A stretch of 63,422 nt of DNA from contig NZ_CAKVMR010000004.1 in assembly GCF_934772795.1 (NCBI RefSeq), positions 1 to 63,422 on the forward strand, written 5' to 3'. The translations under genes were made by a program, and so were the position numbers. The notes under the pieces were generated by a model. That model had not been told where the DNA came from. It worked only from the letters and a program-made list of their open reading frames with translations, and ran no database searches. This DNA is from an uncultured Holdemanella sp. (GTDB lineage Bacteria; Bacillota_I; Bacilli_A; Erysipelotrichales; Erysipelotrichaceae). This document shows positions 51,980-60,407 of the stretch, in pieces. How positions within the stretch are numbered: position 1 is the stretch's first letter; the number at the start of each line of letters is the position of its first letter.

Positions 51980-53134
51980 CTATTTCTTATAAGTAGATAC
52001 TCTAATTATACCATTGATTTTTTCGATTGGTGTTGTATCGACTTCTGAATCTAAATCAATAATTGTGTACGCAATATCTTTCTTTGATTTATTCATCAAG
52101 TTTTCGATATTGGCATCCTTTAAAATATCTGTGATTTGAGAAATCATTTTAGGCTTATTTTCATGAATACAAGTAATTCTAAAAGGAGAATTCATATCCA
52201 TCTTCGCATTTGGTAAATTGACAGAATTTGAAATATTTCCATAAGCTAAATAATCCATCAATTCTTGTGCAGCTTTTACAGCACAGTTTTCTTCACTTTC
52301 TTCGGTTGAAGCACCTAAATGAGGGATGGCGATAACTTTATCATTTTGAATGACTTTTAAACTAGGAAAATCAGTTACATAGGCAGCTACTTTATTTGCA
52401 TCCAATGCATCTAATAGTGCATCCTCATCTACTAGGCCGCCACGGGCAAAGTTTAGTAATTTGACGCCATCTTTCATCTTGTCAAAACTATCTTTATTGA
52501 TGAAATTTTTAGTAGCATCATTTAAAGGCACATGAATCGTAATGAAATCACATTGACGATATAAATCATCAATATTTGTGACATGATTTACATAACGAGA
52601 TAAGTTCCATGCAGCATCAACTGACATGTATGGATCATATCCATAAACTTTCATACCAAAGCGTAAGGCTAGATTGGCAACTTGGATACCAATGGCACCA
52701 CAACCAATGACTCCTAATGATTTACCGGTTAATTCATGTCCAGCATATTTCTTTTTTTGTTTTTCTACATCTTTTACGATGTTCTCATTTTCTTTTTGCG
52801 TTTGAATCCATTCAATACCATGATAAATATCACGACTTGCTAGTAACATACCCGCAAATACAAGTTCTTTTACGGCATTACTATTTGCGCCTGGAGTATT
52901 GAATACGGCAATCCCTTTTTTAGTACAAGTATCAATATCAATGTTGTTGACGCCAGCACCTGCACGAGCGATGGCTTTTAAGTTTTCGCCATAATCAATC
53001 TCATGAAGATTGGCACTACGAACTAGAATGGCATCTTCATCTTCATCTTCAAGGTTTTCGTTTACTTCATAATCTGGCGTAAATTGATCTAAACCAATTT
53101 GTGCAATATTGTTATAGAGTTTTATTTTAGGCAT
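51980..53134 (-). CDS. serA: D-3-phosphoglycerate dehydrogenase
   Basis: First step of serine synthesis: oxidises 3-phosphoglycerate with NAD+. 384 aa: substrate domain, NAD domain with GVIGCGAIGIQVANLALRFG near 140-160 (key GVIGCGAIG), catalytic Arg/Glu/His region (NFARGGLVDEDAL near 230, PHLGASTEES near 275) and a C-terminal ACT domain (from about 310: ITCIHENKPKMISQI), the short form without the intervening domain. ATG preceded by GAGGAGAA; the frame extends six codons into serC. Overlaps serC by 8 nt. Confidence 0.95.
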   Translation of the reverse strand: MPKIKLYNNIAQIGLDQFTPDYEVNENLEDEDEDAILVRSANLHEIDYGENLKAIARAGAGVNNIDIDTCTKKGIAVFNTPGANSNAVKELVFAGMLLASRDIYHGIEWIQTQKENENIVKDVEKQKKKYAGHELTGKSLGVIGCGAIGIQVANLALRFGMKVYGYDPYMSVDAAWNLSRYVNHVTNIDDLYRQCDFITIHVPLNDATKNFINKDSFDKMKDGVKLLNFARGGLVDEDALLDALDANKVAAYVTDFPSLKVIQNDKVIAIPHLGASTEESEENCAVKAAQELMDYLAYGNISNSVNLPNAKMDMNSPFRITCIHENKPKMISQITDILKDANIENLMNKSKKDIAYTIIDLDSEVDTTPIEKINGIIRVSTYKK

Positions 53135-54212
53135 TATAATTCTCCTCTTCAAATTTCTTCATAAATGCAATTAAGGCTTCTACACCTTCAAGTGGCATGG
53201 CATTATAAATACTTGCACGCATACCACCAACCGTTCTATGACCTTTAATATTCACAATTCCTGCTTCTTTTGCTTCCTTAACAAATTTAGCGTCTAAATC
53301 TTTGTCACCCGTCACAAAAGGAACATTTGTATAAGAACGATCTTCCTTTGTTACAGGATTTGAATATAGTTTAGAAGCATCGATATAGTCATATAGTAAT
53401 TTAGCTTTTTGACGATTGATCTTTTCCATATTTTCCAATCCACCAATTTGTGTTTCTAACCATTCAAGCACCAAACCACAAATATAGATGGCATAAGTAG
53501 GAGGCGTATTAAACATAGAATCATTGTCCGCATATGTCTTGTAATTTAACATGCTTGGTGTTTTTTCATCAGCCAAACCAATCAAATCTTTTTTAATAAT
53601 AACGACAGTTAAACCAGCAGGCCCCATATTCTTTTGGGCACCGGCAAAAATTAAATCGTATTTAGAAACATCTGTTCTTTCACTTAAAATACAACTTGAT
53701 AAATCTGCAACTAATAACTTTCCTTCATGTGGAGGAAGCTCTTTATATTTAGTTCCATAGATTGTGTTGTTCTCGCAAATATATACATAATCAGAATCTT
53801 CACTTAAATCTTCTTGTTTGATTTTTGGAATATAAGTAAAGTTATCCTCTGCACTGGATGCGACAACATTTACCTTTCCCAATTTTTCATGTTCTTTTAA
53901 AGCTTTCTTTGTCCATTGACCGGTATTGATCAAATCTACGTTATGTTTTTCTAGATTTAAAGGAATCATAGTGAATTGTAAAGAAGCACCTCCTTGTAAG
54001 AATAAAATTTCATATTCATCAGGGATGTTCATCAATCTTTTTAATCTTGCTTTACAAGTATCTATAATATCCTGGAATTCACTGGAACGGTGGGACATCT
54101 CCATAACGCTCATTCCACTATTATGAGCATCTAACATTTCGTTCGCAGCTTTGGTTAAGACCCATTCTGGTAAGCATGCGGGACCGGCACTAAAGTTATA
54201 TACACGTGTCAT
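53127..54212 (-). CDS. serC: Phosphoserine aminotransferase
   Basis: PLP enzyme that converts 3-phosphohydroxypyruvate and glutamate to phosphoserine. 361 aa. YNFSAGPACLPEWVL at the N-terminus, LFLQGGASLQF near 67, the PLP Lys in FAGAQKNMGPAGLTVVII near 193, and NTPPTYAIY near 233. ATG at 54212 with GAGGTAAC upstream; 20 further in-frame codons upstream lie in the leader. First gene of the serC-serA-PHP operon. Confidence 0.96.
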   Translation of the reverse strand: MTRVYNFSAGPACLPEWVLTKAANEMLDAHNSGMSVMEMSHRSSEFQDIIDTCKARLKRLMNIPDEYEILFLQGGASLQFTMIPLNLEKHNVDLINTGQWTKKALKEHEKLGKVNVVASSAEDNFTYIPKIKQEDLSEDSDYVYICENNTIYGTKYKELPPHEGKLLVADLSSCILSERTDVSKYDLIFAGAQKNMGPAGLTVVIIKKDLIGLADEKTPSMLNYKTYADNDSMFNTPPTYAIYICGLVLEWLETQIGGLENMEKINRQKAKLLYDYIDASKLYSNPVTKEDRSYTNVPFVTGDKDLDAKFVKEAKEAGIVNIKGHRTVGGMRASIYNAMPLEGVEALIAFMKKFEEENYNA

Positions 54213-54263
54213 TTCGTTACCTCGGTGAAAACATTTCCACCTTTCCCTTCTATATGTTTCATG

Positions 54264-54292
54264 ATTATACATTTATTTACATTTAATTTCAA
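54264..54292 (-). promoter_or_regulatory. serC operon promoter
   Basis: Minus strand TTGAAA (54292-54287), 17-nt spacer, TATAAT (54269-54264). The leader holds a short hairpin (GGTGGAAA / TTTTCACC) right before the GAGG ribosome site. Confidence 0.85.
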
Positions 54293-54344
54293 CAAATTTG
54301 TTCATAAAATGAATTCAAGTGTGCTCAAAACCGAAACAAATCAT

Positions 54345-54398
54345 TTAACAAAACCTTAACAGAACCATTCTTTTTGTTTAACAAACATGCATTATGAT
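54345..54398 (+). promoter_or_regulatory. PhoP box and pstS promoter
   Basis: Four hexamers start at exact 11-nt steps: TTAACA (54345), TTAACA (54356), ATTCTT (54367, degenerate) and TTAACA (54378). This is the PhoP box arrangement of Gram-positive bacteria (TT-A-ACA repeats separated by 5 nt). The array ends 9 nt before a TATGAT -10 box (54393-54398) and covers the -35 region, as in PhoP-activated promoters. It predicts induction of pst by phosphate starvation. Confidence 0.82.
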
Positions 54399-54431
54399 AT
54401 GTGTGTCAAAAGAAAAGAGGACAAGGAAAAT

Positions 54432-55310
54432 ATGAATAAGTTTTTAAAAGGTGCGATGGTCGTAGGATTATCTGCAGCTATGGTAGGATGTAGTTCAGGT
54501 AGTACTGCATCAAATGACAGTGAGTCAAAAAGTGAAAGTTTAAGTGGAACAATTACAGCAGCAGGTTCAAGTGCATTGAAACCATTGGTTGATGTTGCAG
54601 CTGAACAATTCTCAAACGAAAACCCAGATGTTTCTATTACAGTTGATGCGGGTGGTTCAGGAGAAGGTTTAAAACAGGTAGCTGATAAAACAGTTACATT
54701 AGGAAACTCTGATGTTGCAGCTGAAGAAAAATTAGACAAGGATCAAGCTAAAGATTTAGTAGATCACCAAGTCTGTGTTGTAACAATGGCTCCAATCGTA
54801 AATAAAGATGTTGGTGTTAAAGATTTAACAAAACAACAATTAATTGACATCTTCACAGGAAAAACAACAAACTGGAAAGAGGTTGGTGGACCAGATGAAG
54901 ATATCGTCTTAGTAACTCGTCCAACTTCATCAGGAACAAGAGCTACATTCCAAAAATATGCATTAGATGGAAATGAAGAAGCAAGCAACGCTTCAATGGA
55001 AACAGATGATTCAGGTGTATTGTTACAAAATGTAACAGATACAAAAGGTGCAATCGGTTATGTAGCATTATCTTACTTAGTAGACAATAAAGATGTGGAT
55101 ACAATCGCAATTGATGGCGTTGAATCAACATTGGAAAATACTTACAGTGGTGACTACAAAGTTTGGACATTTGAACACATGTATACAAATGGAGAACCAG
55201 ACAAAGCAACAAAGGCATTCTTAGATTACATCATGGGCGAAAAATTCGGTAAGAAAATGGAATCATTAGGCTATGGTGTTTCTAGTAAAATGGAAAAAAC
55301 AGATCACTAA
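54432..55310 (+). CDS. pstS: Phosphate-binding lipoprotein PstS
   Basis: 292 aa. Lipoprotein signal with lipobox AAMVGC (lipidated Cys near residue 19), then the periplasmic-binding fold: AAGSSALKPLVD near 45, DAGGSGEGL near 72 (phosphate-binding Ser/Gly), and TRPTSSGTRATF near 160. Captures phosphate outside the membrane for PstCAB. The frame opens 15 codons earlier in the promoter region; ATG 54432 gives the signal peptide and has AAGGA upstream. A hairpin separates it from pstC. Confidence 0.95.
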   Translation: MNKFLKGAMVVGLSAAMVGCSSGSTASNDSESKSESLSGTITAAGSSALKPLVDVAAEQFSNENPDVSITVDAGGSGEGLKQVADKTVTLGNSDVAAEEKLDKDQAKDLVDHQVCVVTMAPIVNKDVGVKDLTKQQLIDIFTGKTTNWKEVGGPDEDIVLVTRPTSSGTRATFQKYALDGNEEASNASMETDDSGVLLQNVTDTKGAIGYVALSYLVDNKDVDTIAIDGVESTLENTYSGDYKVWTFEHMYTNGEPDKATKAFLDYIMGEKFGKKMESLGYGVSSKMEKTDH

Positions 55311-55322
55311 TTACTAGTTCTT

Positions 55323-55350
55323 TAACGGACATTGAAATATATGTCCGTTA
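55323..55350 (+). terminator. Intercistronic hairpin pstS-pstC
   Basis: TAACGGACAT / ATGTCCGTTA 10-bp stem, 8-nt loop, weak T run. Probably an attenuator or 3' stabiliser that lets pstS be made in excess over the membrane and ATPase subunits. Confidence 0.65.
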
Positions 55351-55373
55351 TTCATTTAGTTTGGAGGAATTTG

Positions 55374-56267
55374 ATGAGTCGTAAAAGCATGTTTTGTAAA
55401 GAATATTTCTGGCAGATTCTCGTTACAATAGGCGGTCTGTTTGTGATATTTGTAACTCTGTTAATTGGAGCCTTTCTAATTTATAAAGGTTCGGATACAT
55501 TTTTTAAATTTCATCATACTCTAGGAGAATTTCTTGGTAGTGCAAACTTTGCACCCATGGATAATGCCAGTTCCAAAGGACATGTAGGTGCATTGATCTT
55601 CATTGTTGGATCACTATGTGTTTGTGGCTTGGCCTTATTGATTGCCACGCCATTTGCGTTAGGATCATCTATTTTTATGACAGAAATTTCACCTAAGTTT
55701 GGTGAAAAATTCTATCGTCCTATGGTAGAAATTTTTGCCGGAATTCCTAGCGTTGTCTATGGATGGGTTGGATTAACGGTATTGATTCCGTTCTTAAAAA
55801 AAGTATTTGATTTGCAGGTAGGACACTCAATTCTAGCTGCAAGTTTAGTCTTATCCATTATGATTTTCCCATCTATTACAAGTGTTGCCAGTGATGCGAT
55901 TCGAGCTGTTTCAAAAGAAACGCGAATGGCAGCATATGGACTTGGCTCAACACGCTGGCAAACGATATATCGTGTCGTAATTCCTGCTGCATTACCTGGA
56001 GTCATTTCAGGAATTGTATTAGGACTTGCAAGAGCGTTTGGAGAAGCATTAGCTGTTGCGATGGTTATTGGGCAAACAACAGCTTTGCCTAAGAGTATTT
56101 TTTCTACTTCAAAAACATTAACAACAGAAATTGCAGCTCAAATGGGAAATGCGATGGAAGGTGGAGAAATGAAGGCAGCCCTATGGACAATGGCTTTATT
56201 GTTGTTCTTGATTTCGTTATTGTTTATTACTATTATTCATAAGTTTTCAAAACCGAAAGGAGAATAG
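55374..56267 (+). CDS. pstC: Phosphate ABC transporter permease PstC
   Basis: 297 aa, six membrane helices. EMFAGIPSVVYGWVGL-like segment (here FAGIPSVVYGWVGLTV) near 125 and the cytoplasmic EAA loop AAYGLGSTRWQTIYRVVIPAALPG near 185 (key GSTRWQTIYRVVIPAA), ending GLARAFGEALAVAMVIG. ATG chosen after TTTGGAGG; the frame extends 14 codons upstream. Confidence 0.95.
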   Translation: MSRKSMFCKEYFWQILVTIGGLFVIFVTLLIGAFLIYKGSDTFFKFHHTLGEFLGSANFAPMDNASSKGHVGALIFIVGSLCVCGLALLIATPFALGSSIFMTEISPKFGEKFYRPMVEIFAGIPSVVYGWVGLTVLIPFLKKVFDLQVGHSILAASLVLSIMIFPSITSVASDAIRAVSKETRMAAYGLGSTRWQTIYRVVIPAALPGVISGIVLGLARAFGEALAVAMVIGQTTALPKSIFSTSKTLTTEIAAQMGNAMEGGEMKAALWTMALLLFLISLLFITIIHKFSKPKGE

Positions 56268-56269
56268 AG

Positions 56270-57148
56270 ATGGATTCTAGAATTAAAAGAGCAAAAATGA
56301 TTGATCAATTCATGTCAATCGTCTTCTATGGTATCGCCTTATTCTTCTTTTTACTTCTTGTAGGCTTTGCCGGTAAAGTTATTATTGGGGGCTTGTTAGG
56401 GGCTAAACCAGAAATGTTTGGCTTTACTCGATCTGGCAGCATTGGAAATCAAGTTTTCAATACCATTTATTTAGTATTCATATCTTTACTTGTTTCAGTG
56501 CCAATTGGGATATTAGCCGGCATTTATTTGGCGATGTACGCAAAACCAGGTCTTGTAACACGCTTTTTAAGAACTTGTATTGAAACATTGTCTTCTTTAC
56601 CAAGTATTGTTGTAGGTTTATTTGGATATTTGATTTTCTTAGTTGTATTAGGACTATCAAAAAGTTTATTGGCAGGAGCCCTGTCTATATCAATTCTAAG
56701 TTTACCTTTGATTACAACAACTACAGAAGATGCGATAAAAGGTTTGCCTGAAGGCTATTATCATGGAAGTATGGGACTTGGAGCAACAAAGTGGCAAACT
56801 ATATTCCATGTACTATTGCCAGCATGCCTATCTCGTATTATGACTGGAGTTATCTTGGCGGCTGGTCGTGGATTTGGTGAAGCTGCTGTATTACTTTATA
56901 CAACTGGTTCAGGAAGCGATTTGCGTTGGAATAATTTTAGTTTTACATCTCCAACATCGCCAATTAATGTGCTTAGACCAGCTGAAACATTATCCATCCA
57001 AATCTGGAACTTACAAACCAATGGACAAGATCGAGCATTGGCTAATTTATCCAGTGCTGTGTTGATGATTTTAGTATTGGCATTTAGTATTGGAGCCAAT
57101 GTCTGGTCAAGACACATTTCCAAAAAACAAGCTGGATTAGAGAAATAG
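56270..57148 (+). CDS. pstA: Phosphate ABC transporter permease PstA
   Basis: 292 aa, six membrane helices. LSSLPSIVVGLFGYLIF near 105, the EAA loop GSMGLGATKWQTIFHVLLPA near 165 and GRGFGEAAVLLYTTG near 203 are typical. Starts 2 nt after pstC. Confidence 0.95.
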   Translation: MDSRIKRAKMIDQFMSIVFYGIALFFFLLLVGFAGKVIIGGLLGAKPEMFGFTRSGSIGNQVFNTIYLVFISLLVSVPIGILAGIYLAMYAKPGLVTRFLRTCIETLSSLPSIVVGLFGYLIFLVVLGLSKSLLAGALSISILSLPLITTTTEDAIKGLPEGYYHGSMGLGATKWQTIFHVLLPACLSRIMTGVILAAGRGFGEAAVLLYTTGSGSDLRWNNFSFTSPTSPINVLRPAETLSIQIWNLQTNGQDRALANLSSAVLMILVLAFSIGANVWSRHISKKQAGLEK

Positions 57149-57159
57149 AAAGGTTACGT

Positions 57160-57912
57160 ATGAATAATAAATTTACAGTGAATGATTTGAATTTATATTA
57201 TGGTGATTTTCATGCCTTAAAAAATATAAATTTGGATATCAAAGAAAAAGAAATTACAGCATTCATCGGTCCTAGTGGATGTGGTAAATCAACATTTTTA
57301 AAAACATTGAATCGAATGAATGACTTGGTGGAAAGTACTAAAATCACAGGTGATATTTGTCTAGATGGAACGGATATCTACAAAAATATGGATGCGATTG
57401 AATTAAGACGTAGAGTGGGAATGGTATTTCAACAGCCTAATCCATTCCCAAAAAGTATTTATGACAATATTGCGTATGGCCCAAGAATTTTTGGAATCAA
57501 AAAGAAAAGTGAATTGGATGAAATTGTTGAAAGAAGTTTAAGACAAGCTGCCATTTGGGATGAAGTAAAAGATCGTCTACATAAATCAGCTTTAGGAATG
57601 TCAGGTGGTCAACAACAACGCTTATGTATCGCAAGAGCCTTGGCTATGCAGCCGGAAGTCTTGTTGATGGATGAACCAACAAGTGCACTAGATCCAATTT
57701 CAACAAGTAAGATTGAAGAATTGACTTTAGAATTGAAAAAAGACTATACAATCGTTATTGTTACTCACAATATGCAGCAAGCTATGCGTATTAGTGATAA
57801 AACAGCCTTCTTCTTATTAGGTGATTTAATTGAGTATAGTGATACAGAAACATTGTTCTCAACGCCAAAAGAAAAGAAAACAGAAGACTATATTACAGGG
57901 AGGTTTGGATAA
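57160..57912 (+). CDS. pstB: Phosphate ABC transporter ATPase PstB
   Basis: 250 aa. Walker A GPSGCGKST near residue 35, Q-loop VFQQPNPFPKSIYDNIAYG near 90 (PstB-specific FPKSIYDNI), signature MSGGQQQRLCIARAL near 147, Walker B VLLMDEPTSALD, and switch His in VIVTHNMQQA. Last base overlaps the phoU start. Confidence 0.97.
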   Translation: MNNKFTVNDLNLYYGDFHALKNINLDIKEKEITAFIGPSGCGKSTFLKTLNRMNDLVESTKITGDICLDGTDIYKNMDAIELRRRVGMVFQQPNPFPKSIYDNIAYGPRIFGIKKKSELDEIVERSLRQAAIWDEVKDRLHKSALGMSGGQQQRLCIARALAMQPEVLLMDEPTSALDPISTSKIEELTLELKKDYTIVIVTHNMQQAMRISDKTAFFLLGDLIEYSDTETLFSTPKEKKTEDYITGRFG

Positions 57913-58565
57913 TGGTTTTGCCTACAAAGTTTTTAAAACAAACAAGACAGTTAGAACTGACTATGACACAAATGTCTCAAGACTGTTTAAAAGGATTGTG
58001 GTTTTGCAAACACGCTATTTTAGATGGAAACAAAACTTTAGTTCAGGACGTTTCGCAAATGCATGAAGAAGTGAGTGAACAAGGAAGAGAAGCTGAACAA
58101 ATTTGTATGAAGATCCTTCTTCTTCAACATCCGGTTGCCAAAGACTTAAGACGTATTACTGTAGCTACAAATACAATTCGTGATTTAACTCGTATCATGG
58201 ATCAGGAAAAAGAAGTTTCAGAACTTATTTGTGCTTTGAATATGGAAGATTTAGTCGTGGATGATTGTATTAAACAACAATTTACGATTGCCAAGGAAAT
58301 GGTGACTCTTGCGATTGAAGCCTTTATTCAAAAGGATGAAAAAGTAGCGAATCAAGTGATCAAAATGGATGATCAAGCGGATGTGCAATATGAAAAGGCT
58401 AAAGAGGTCTATGTTGATTTATTAGCTAAAAAAGAACATGATACAGGTACATTGGTAGATGTATTATTAGTTGGTAAATATTTAGAGAGAATTTGTGATC
58501 ATTGTGTAAACATTGGTAAATGGGTTCTTTATCAAAAGTCTGGTATTTTTGAAGAAATCGAATAA
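57912..58565 (+). CDS. phoU: Phosphate transport regulator PhoU
   Basis: 217 aa, two PhoU three-helix repeats (about 10-100 and 115-210), each with the acidic metal-binding signature (DLTRIMDQEKEVSELI and CDHCVNIGKWV). It links the Pst transporter to phosphate sensing by the PhoR kinase. Start overlaps the pstB stop by one base; ribosome site GGGAGG inside pstB. No phoPR genes are in the window. Confidence 0.94.
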   Translation: MVLPTKFLKQTRQLELTMTQMSQDCLKGLWFCKHAILDGNKTLVQDVSQMHEEVSEQGREAEQICMKILLLQHPVAKDLRRITVATNTIRDLTRIMDQEKEVSELICALNMEDLVVDDCIKQQFTIAKEMVTLAIEAFIQKDEKVANQVIKMDDQADVQYEKAKEVYVDLLAKKEHDTGTLVDVLLVGKYLERICDHCVNIGKWVLYQKSGIFEEIE

Positions 58566-58569
58566 ATAC

Positions 58570-58609
58570 AAAAAAAGCTGTAAGCAATATTGCTTACAGC
58601 GTATTTTTT
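58570..58609. terminator. Bidirectional terminator between phoU and tRNA-Ala
   Basis: A 24-nt perfect palindrome with arms GCTGTAAGCAAT / ATTGCTTACAGC, flanked by an A run on the left and a T run on the right. It can end the pst operon on the plus strand and the tRNA transcript on the minus strand. Confidence 0.88.
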
Positions 58610-58612
58610 ACT

Positions 58613-58688
58613 TGGTGGAGCGTATCGGGATCGAACCGATGACCCCCTGCGTGCAAGGCAGGTGCTCTCCCAGCTGAGCTAACACCCC
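58613..58688 (-). tRNA. tRNA-Ala (anticodon UGC)
   Basis: 76 nt on the minus strand. Cloverleaf: acceptor GGGGUGU / ACGCUCC, D arm GCUCAGCUGGGAGAGC, anticodon stem CCUGC / GCAGG with loop CUUGCAC (anticodon UGC), T arm with GGUUCGAUCC and encoded CCA. Single tRNA gene, directly followed by a terminator. Confidence 0.96.
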
Positions 58689-58740
58689 AAGTGCTTAATA
58701 ATAATACCTAATTATTTTGGAAAATGCAAGTTTTTTCTGA

Positions 58741-58746
58741 TAAAAT
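58741..58746 (+). promoter_or_regulatory. -10 box of the capA-like gene, 6 nt from the start codon
   Basis: TG-A-TAAAAT (extended -10), then TAAAAT and ATG. No ribosome site lies before the ATG. The spacing matches that upstream of jetA and folC and predicts a leaderless mRNA. Confidence 0.5.
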
Positions 58747-58752
58747 TAAAAT

Positions 58753-59931
58753 ATGAAAAAGAAATGGACATGGATCATTATATTATGTATATTCAACTTT
58801 AGTTTAATGGGTTTTATATTAACGCATCCTACACCGGATTCTAATAAAGAAACTAAAGTTGTAAAGAATGTTTCTACGAAAAAACAAGAAGATAAAAAAT
58901 CATTTACATTTGTAGGCGTAGGTGACAACTTGTATCATGGTGCGATGTATTGGTACCCATACCAGAGAGATGGATATTATAATTTTGATTCCTATTATGA
59001 AATGACATATAAATATACACAAAATGCAGATTTGGCATATATTAACTTTGAAACGTTATGTATTGGAGAAGAATATGAATTGAGTGGATATCCTACTTTT
59101 AATGGACCTACAGAAATTCTATCTTCCGTCAATAAGGCTGGCTTTGATTGGTGGAGTTTAAGTTCAAATCACTCTATGGATCGAGGGGCAGAAGGCTTAT
59201 TAACACAGATTGATTTGATTCGAAAGAATTATCCAGATGTGATTACTACAGGTTCGCATACGTCTTTAAAGGATAAAAACCGAACTTTAGTCAAAGAAAT
59301 CAATGGAATCAAAGTAGGATTTCTTGGATATACCTATGGCCTGAATGGTTTTAGTGTGCCTGAAGATAAGCCATGGCTTGTGGATTTGATTGATAAGGAT
59401 CAAATGAAAAAAGATATGGAAGCTTTAAGTAAAGTAAGTGATGTACAATTGGTTTCCATGCATTGGGGTGAAGAGTATCAAACAGAGCCAACTGAAGAGC
59501 AGGAGGATTTGGCAAATTATTTAAATGAACTTGGTGCAGAGGTTGTGATTGGTTCACACCCACACGTTATTGAACCGGCAAAAGTTATTAAGGGAAAGAA
59601 ACAAGATACACTTGTGTATTATTCATTAGGAAATTATACAAGTGCACAGGATATGGATTCAACAATGGTTGGTGGTATGGCAAGCTTTACACTGAACTAT
59701 GATCCAAATACAAAAAAGACTTCTTTTACAGATACTAAATTTATTCCATTGATTACATGGTTTGATGTAGGGTATAATGCATGGAAGACTTACCCAATTG
59801 AAGATTACAATGATTCGCTTGCACAAACGCATAATTTGGCTTCGGATTATGATCTTTCAAAAGAATGGGTACAACAGTTTGTCCAGTCTGTAATGCAAGA
59901 TTGTGATGGAGTAGAGGTGGTTTTAGAATGA
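58753..59931 (+). CDS. CapA-family (PGA_cap) metallophosphatase-like protein, membrane-anchored
   Basis: 392 aa. One N-terminal membrane segment (about 5-24) without a clear cleavage site, a Lys/Ser-rich linker, then the CapA domain: FVGVGDNLYHGAMY near 55, LAYINFETLCIG near 96, WWSLSSNHSMDRGAEG near 134, VSMHWGEEY near 236 and GSHPHVIEP near 268, followed by YSLGNY. These Asp, Asn and His residues form a calcineurin-like metal site. Family members take part in poly-gamma-glutamate or other envelope polymer handling; the role here is not fixed. No cap genes are near. The 3' end overlaps smpB by 4 nt. No ribosome site precedes the start. Confidence 0.88.
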   Translation: MKKKWTWIIILCIFNFSLMGFILTHPTPDSNKETKVVKNVSTKKQEDKKSFTFVGVGDNLYHGAMYWYPYQRDGYYNFDSYYEMTYKYTQNADLAYINFETLCIGEEYELSGYPTFNGPTEILSSVNKAGFDWWSLSSNHSMDRGAEGLLTQIDLIRKNYPDVITTGSHTSLKDKNRTLVKEINGIKVGFLGYTYGLNGFSVPEDKPWLVDLIDKDQMKKDMEALSKVSDVQLVSMHWGEEYQTEPTEEQEDLANYLNELGAEVVIGSHPHVIEPAKVIKGKKQDTLVYYSLGNYTSAQDMDSTMVGGMASFTLNYDPNTKKTSFTDTKFIPLITWFDVGYNAWKTYPIEDYNDSLAQTHNLASDYDLSKEWVQQFVQSVMQDCDGVEVVLE

Positions 59932-60386
59932 GTCAAAATCAAAAAACAATAGCCGAAAATCGTAAGGCAAGACATGAGTATGAGTTGTATGATCGTTTTG
60001 AAGCAGGTTTAGTGCTTCAGGGAACAGAAATAAAGAGTATTCGAAGAGGAAAAGTTCAATTAAAGGATAGCTATATTAGTTTTCAAAAAGGGGAAGCTTT
60101 CATTAAAGGTATGCATATTTCTCCTTATGAATTTGGAAACCGATTTAATCATGATGAAACGCGTGATCGTAAGCTTTTAATGCATAAACAAGAGATTCAA
60201 AAATTGGAGCAATCTGCGCGTGTAAAAGGATATACGGTAGTGCCAGTAAGAATTTATCTTTATAAAGGACTAGCTAAGCTTGAGATAGCTTTGGCGAAAG
60301 GTAAAAATCTTCATGATAAGCGTGAATCTCAAAAGGCAAAGGATGCGCAAAGAGAGATTCAAAAGGCCTTGAAAAATCAGTATTAA
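59928..60386 (+). CDS. smpB: SsrA-binding protein SmpB
   Basis: 152 aa. Binds tmRNA and brings it to stalled ribosomes. AENRKARHEYELYDRFEAGLVLQGTEIKSIR at the N-terminus (key ARHEYEL and LQGTEIKSIR), DSYISF, and the basic C-terminal tail GKNLHDKRESQKAKDAQREIQ typical of the family. ATGA overlap with the upstream capA-like gene. Its 3' end contains the promoter of ssrA, and the tmRNA follows 21 nt downstream. Confidence 0.97.
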   Translation: MSQNQKTIAENRKARHEYELYDRFEAGLVLQGTEIKSIRRGKVQLKDSYISFQKGEAFIKGMHISPYEFGNRFNHDETRDRKLLMHKQEIQKLEQSARVKGYTVVPVRIYLYKGLAKLEIALAKGKNLHDKRESQKAKDAQREIQKALKNQY

Positions 60387-60397
60387 TAGATTATACT
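60369..60397 (+). promoter_or_regulatory. ssrA (tmRNA) promoter
   Basis: TTGAAA (60369-60374), 17-nt spacer, TATACT (60392-60397). The -35 lies within the last codons of smpB; transcription would start close to the mature tmRNA 5' end. Confidence 0.82.
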
Positions 60398-60407
60398 GAT
60401 GTTCCTT

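Noticed and set aside
54222..54240. The short hairpin before the serC ribosome site as a T-box or riboswitch.
   Set aside because: The leader is too short for an aptamer and has no T-box sequence; it is noted only as a local hairpin.
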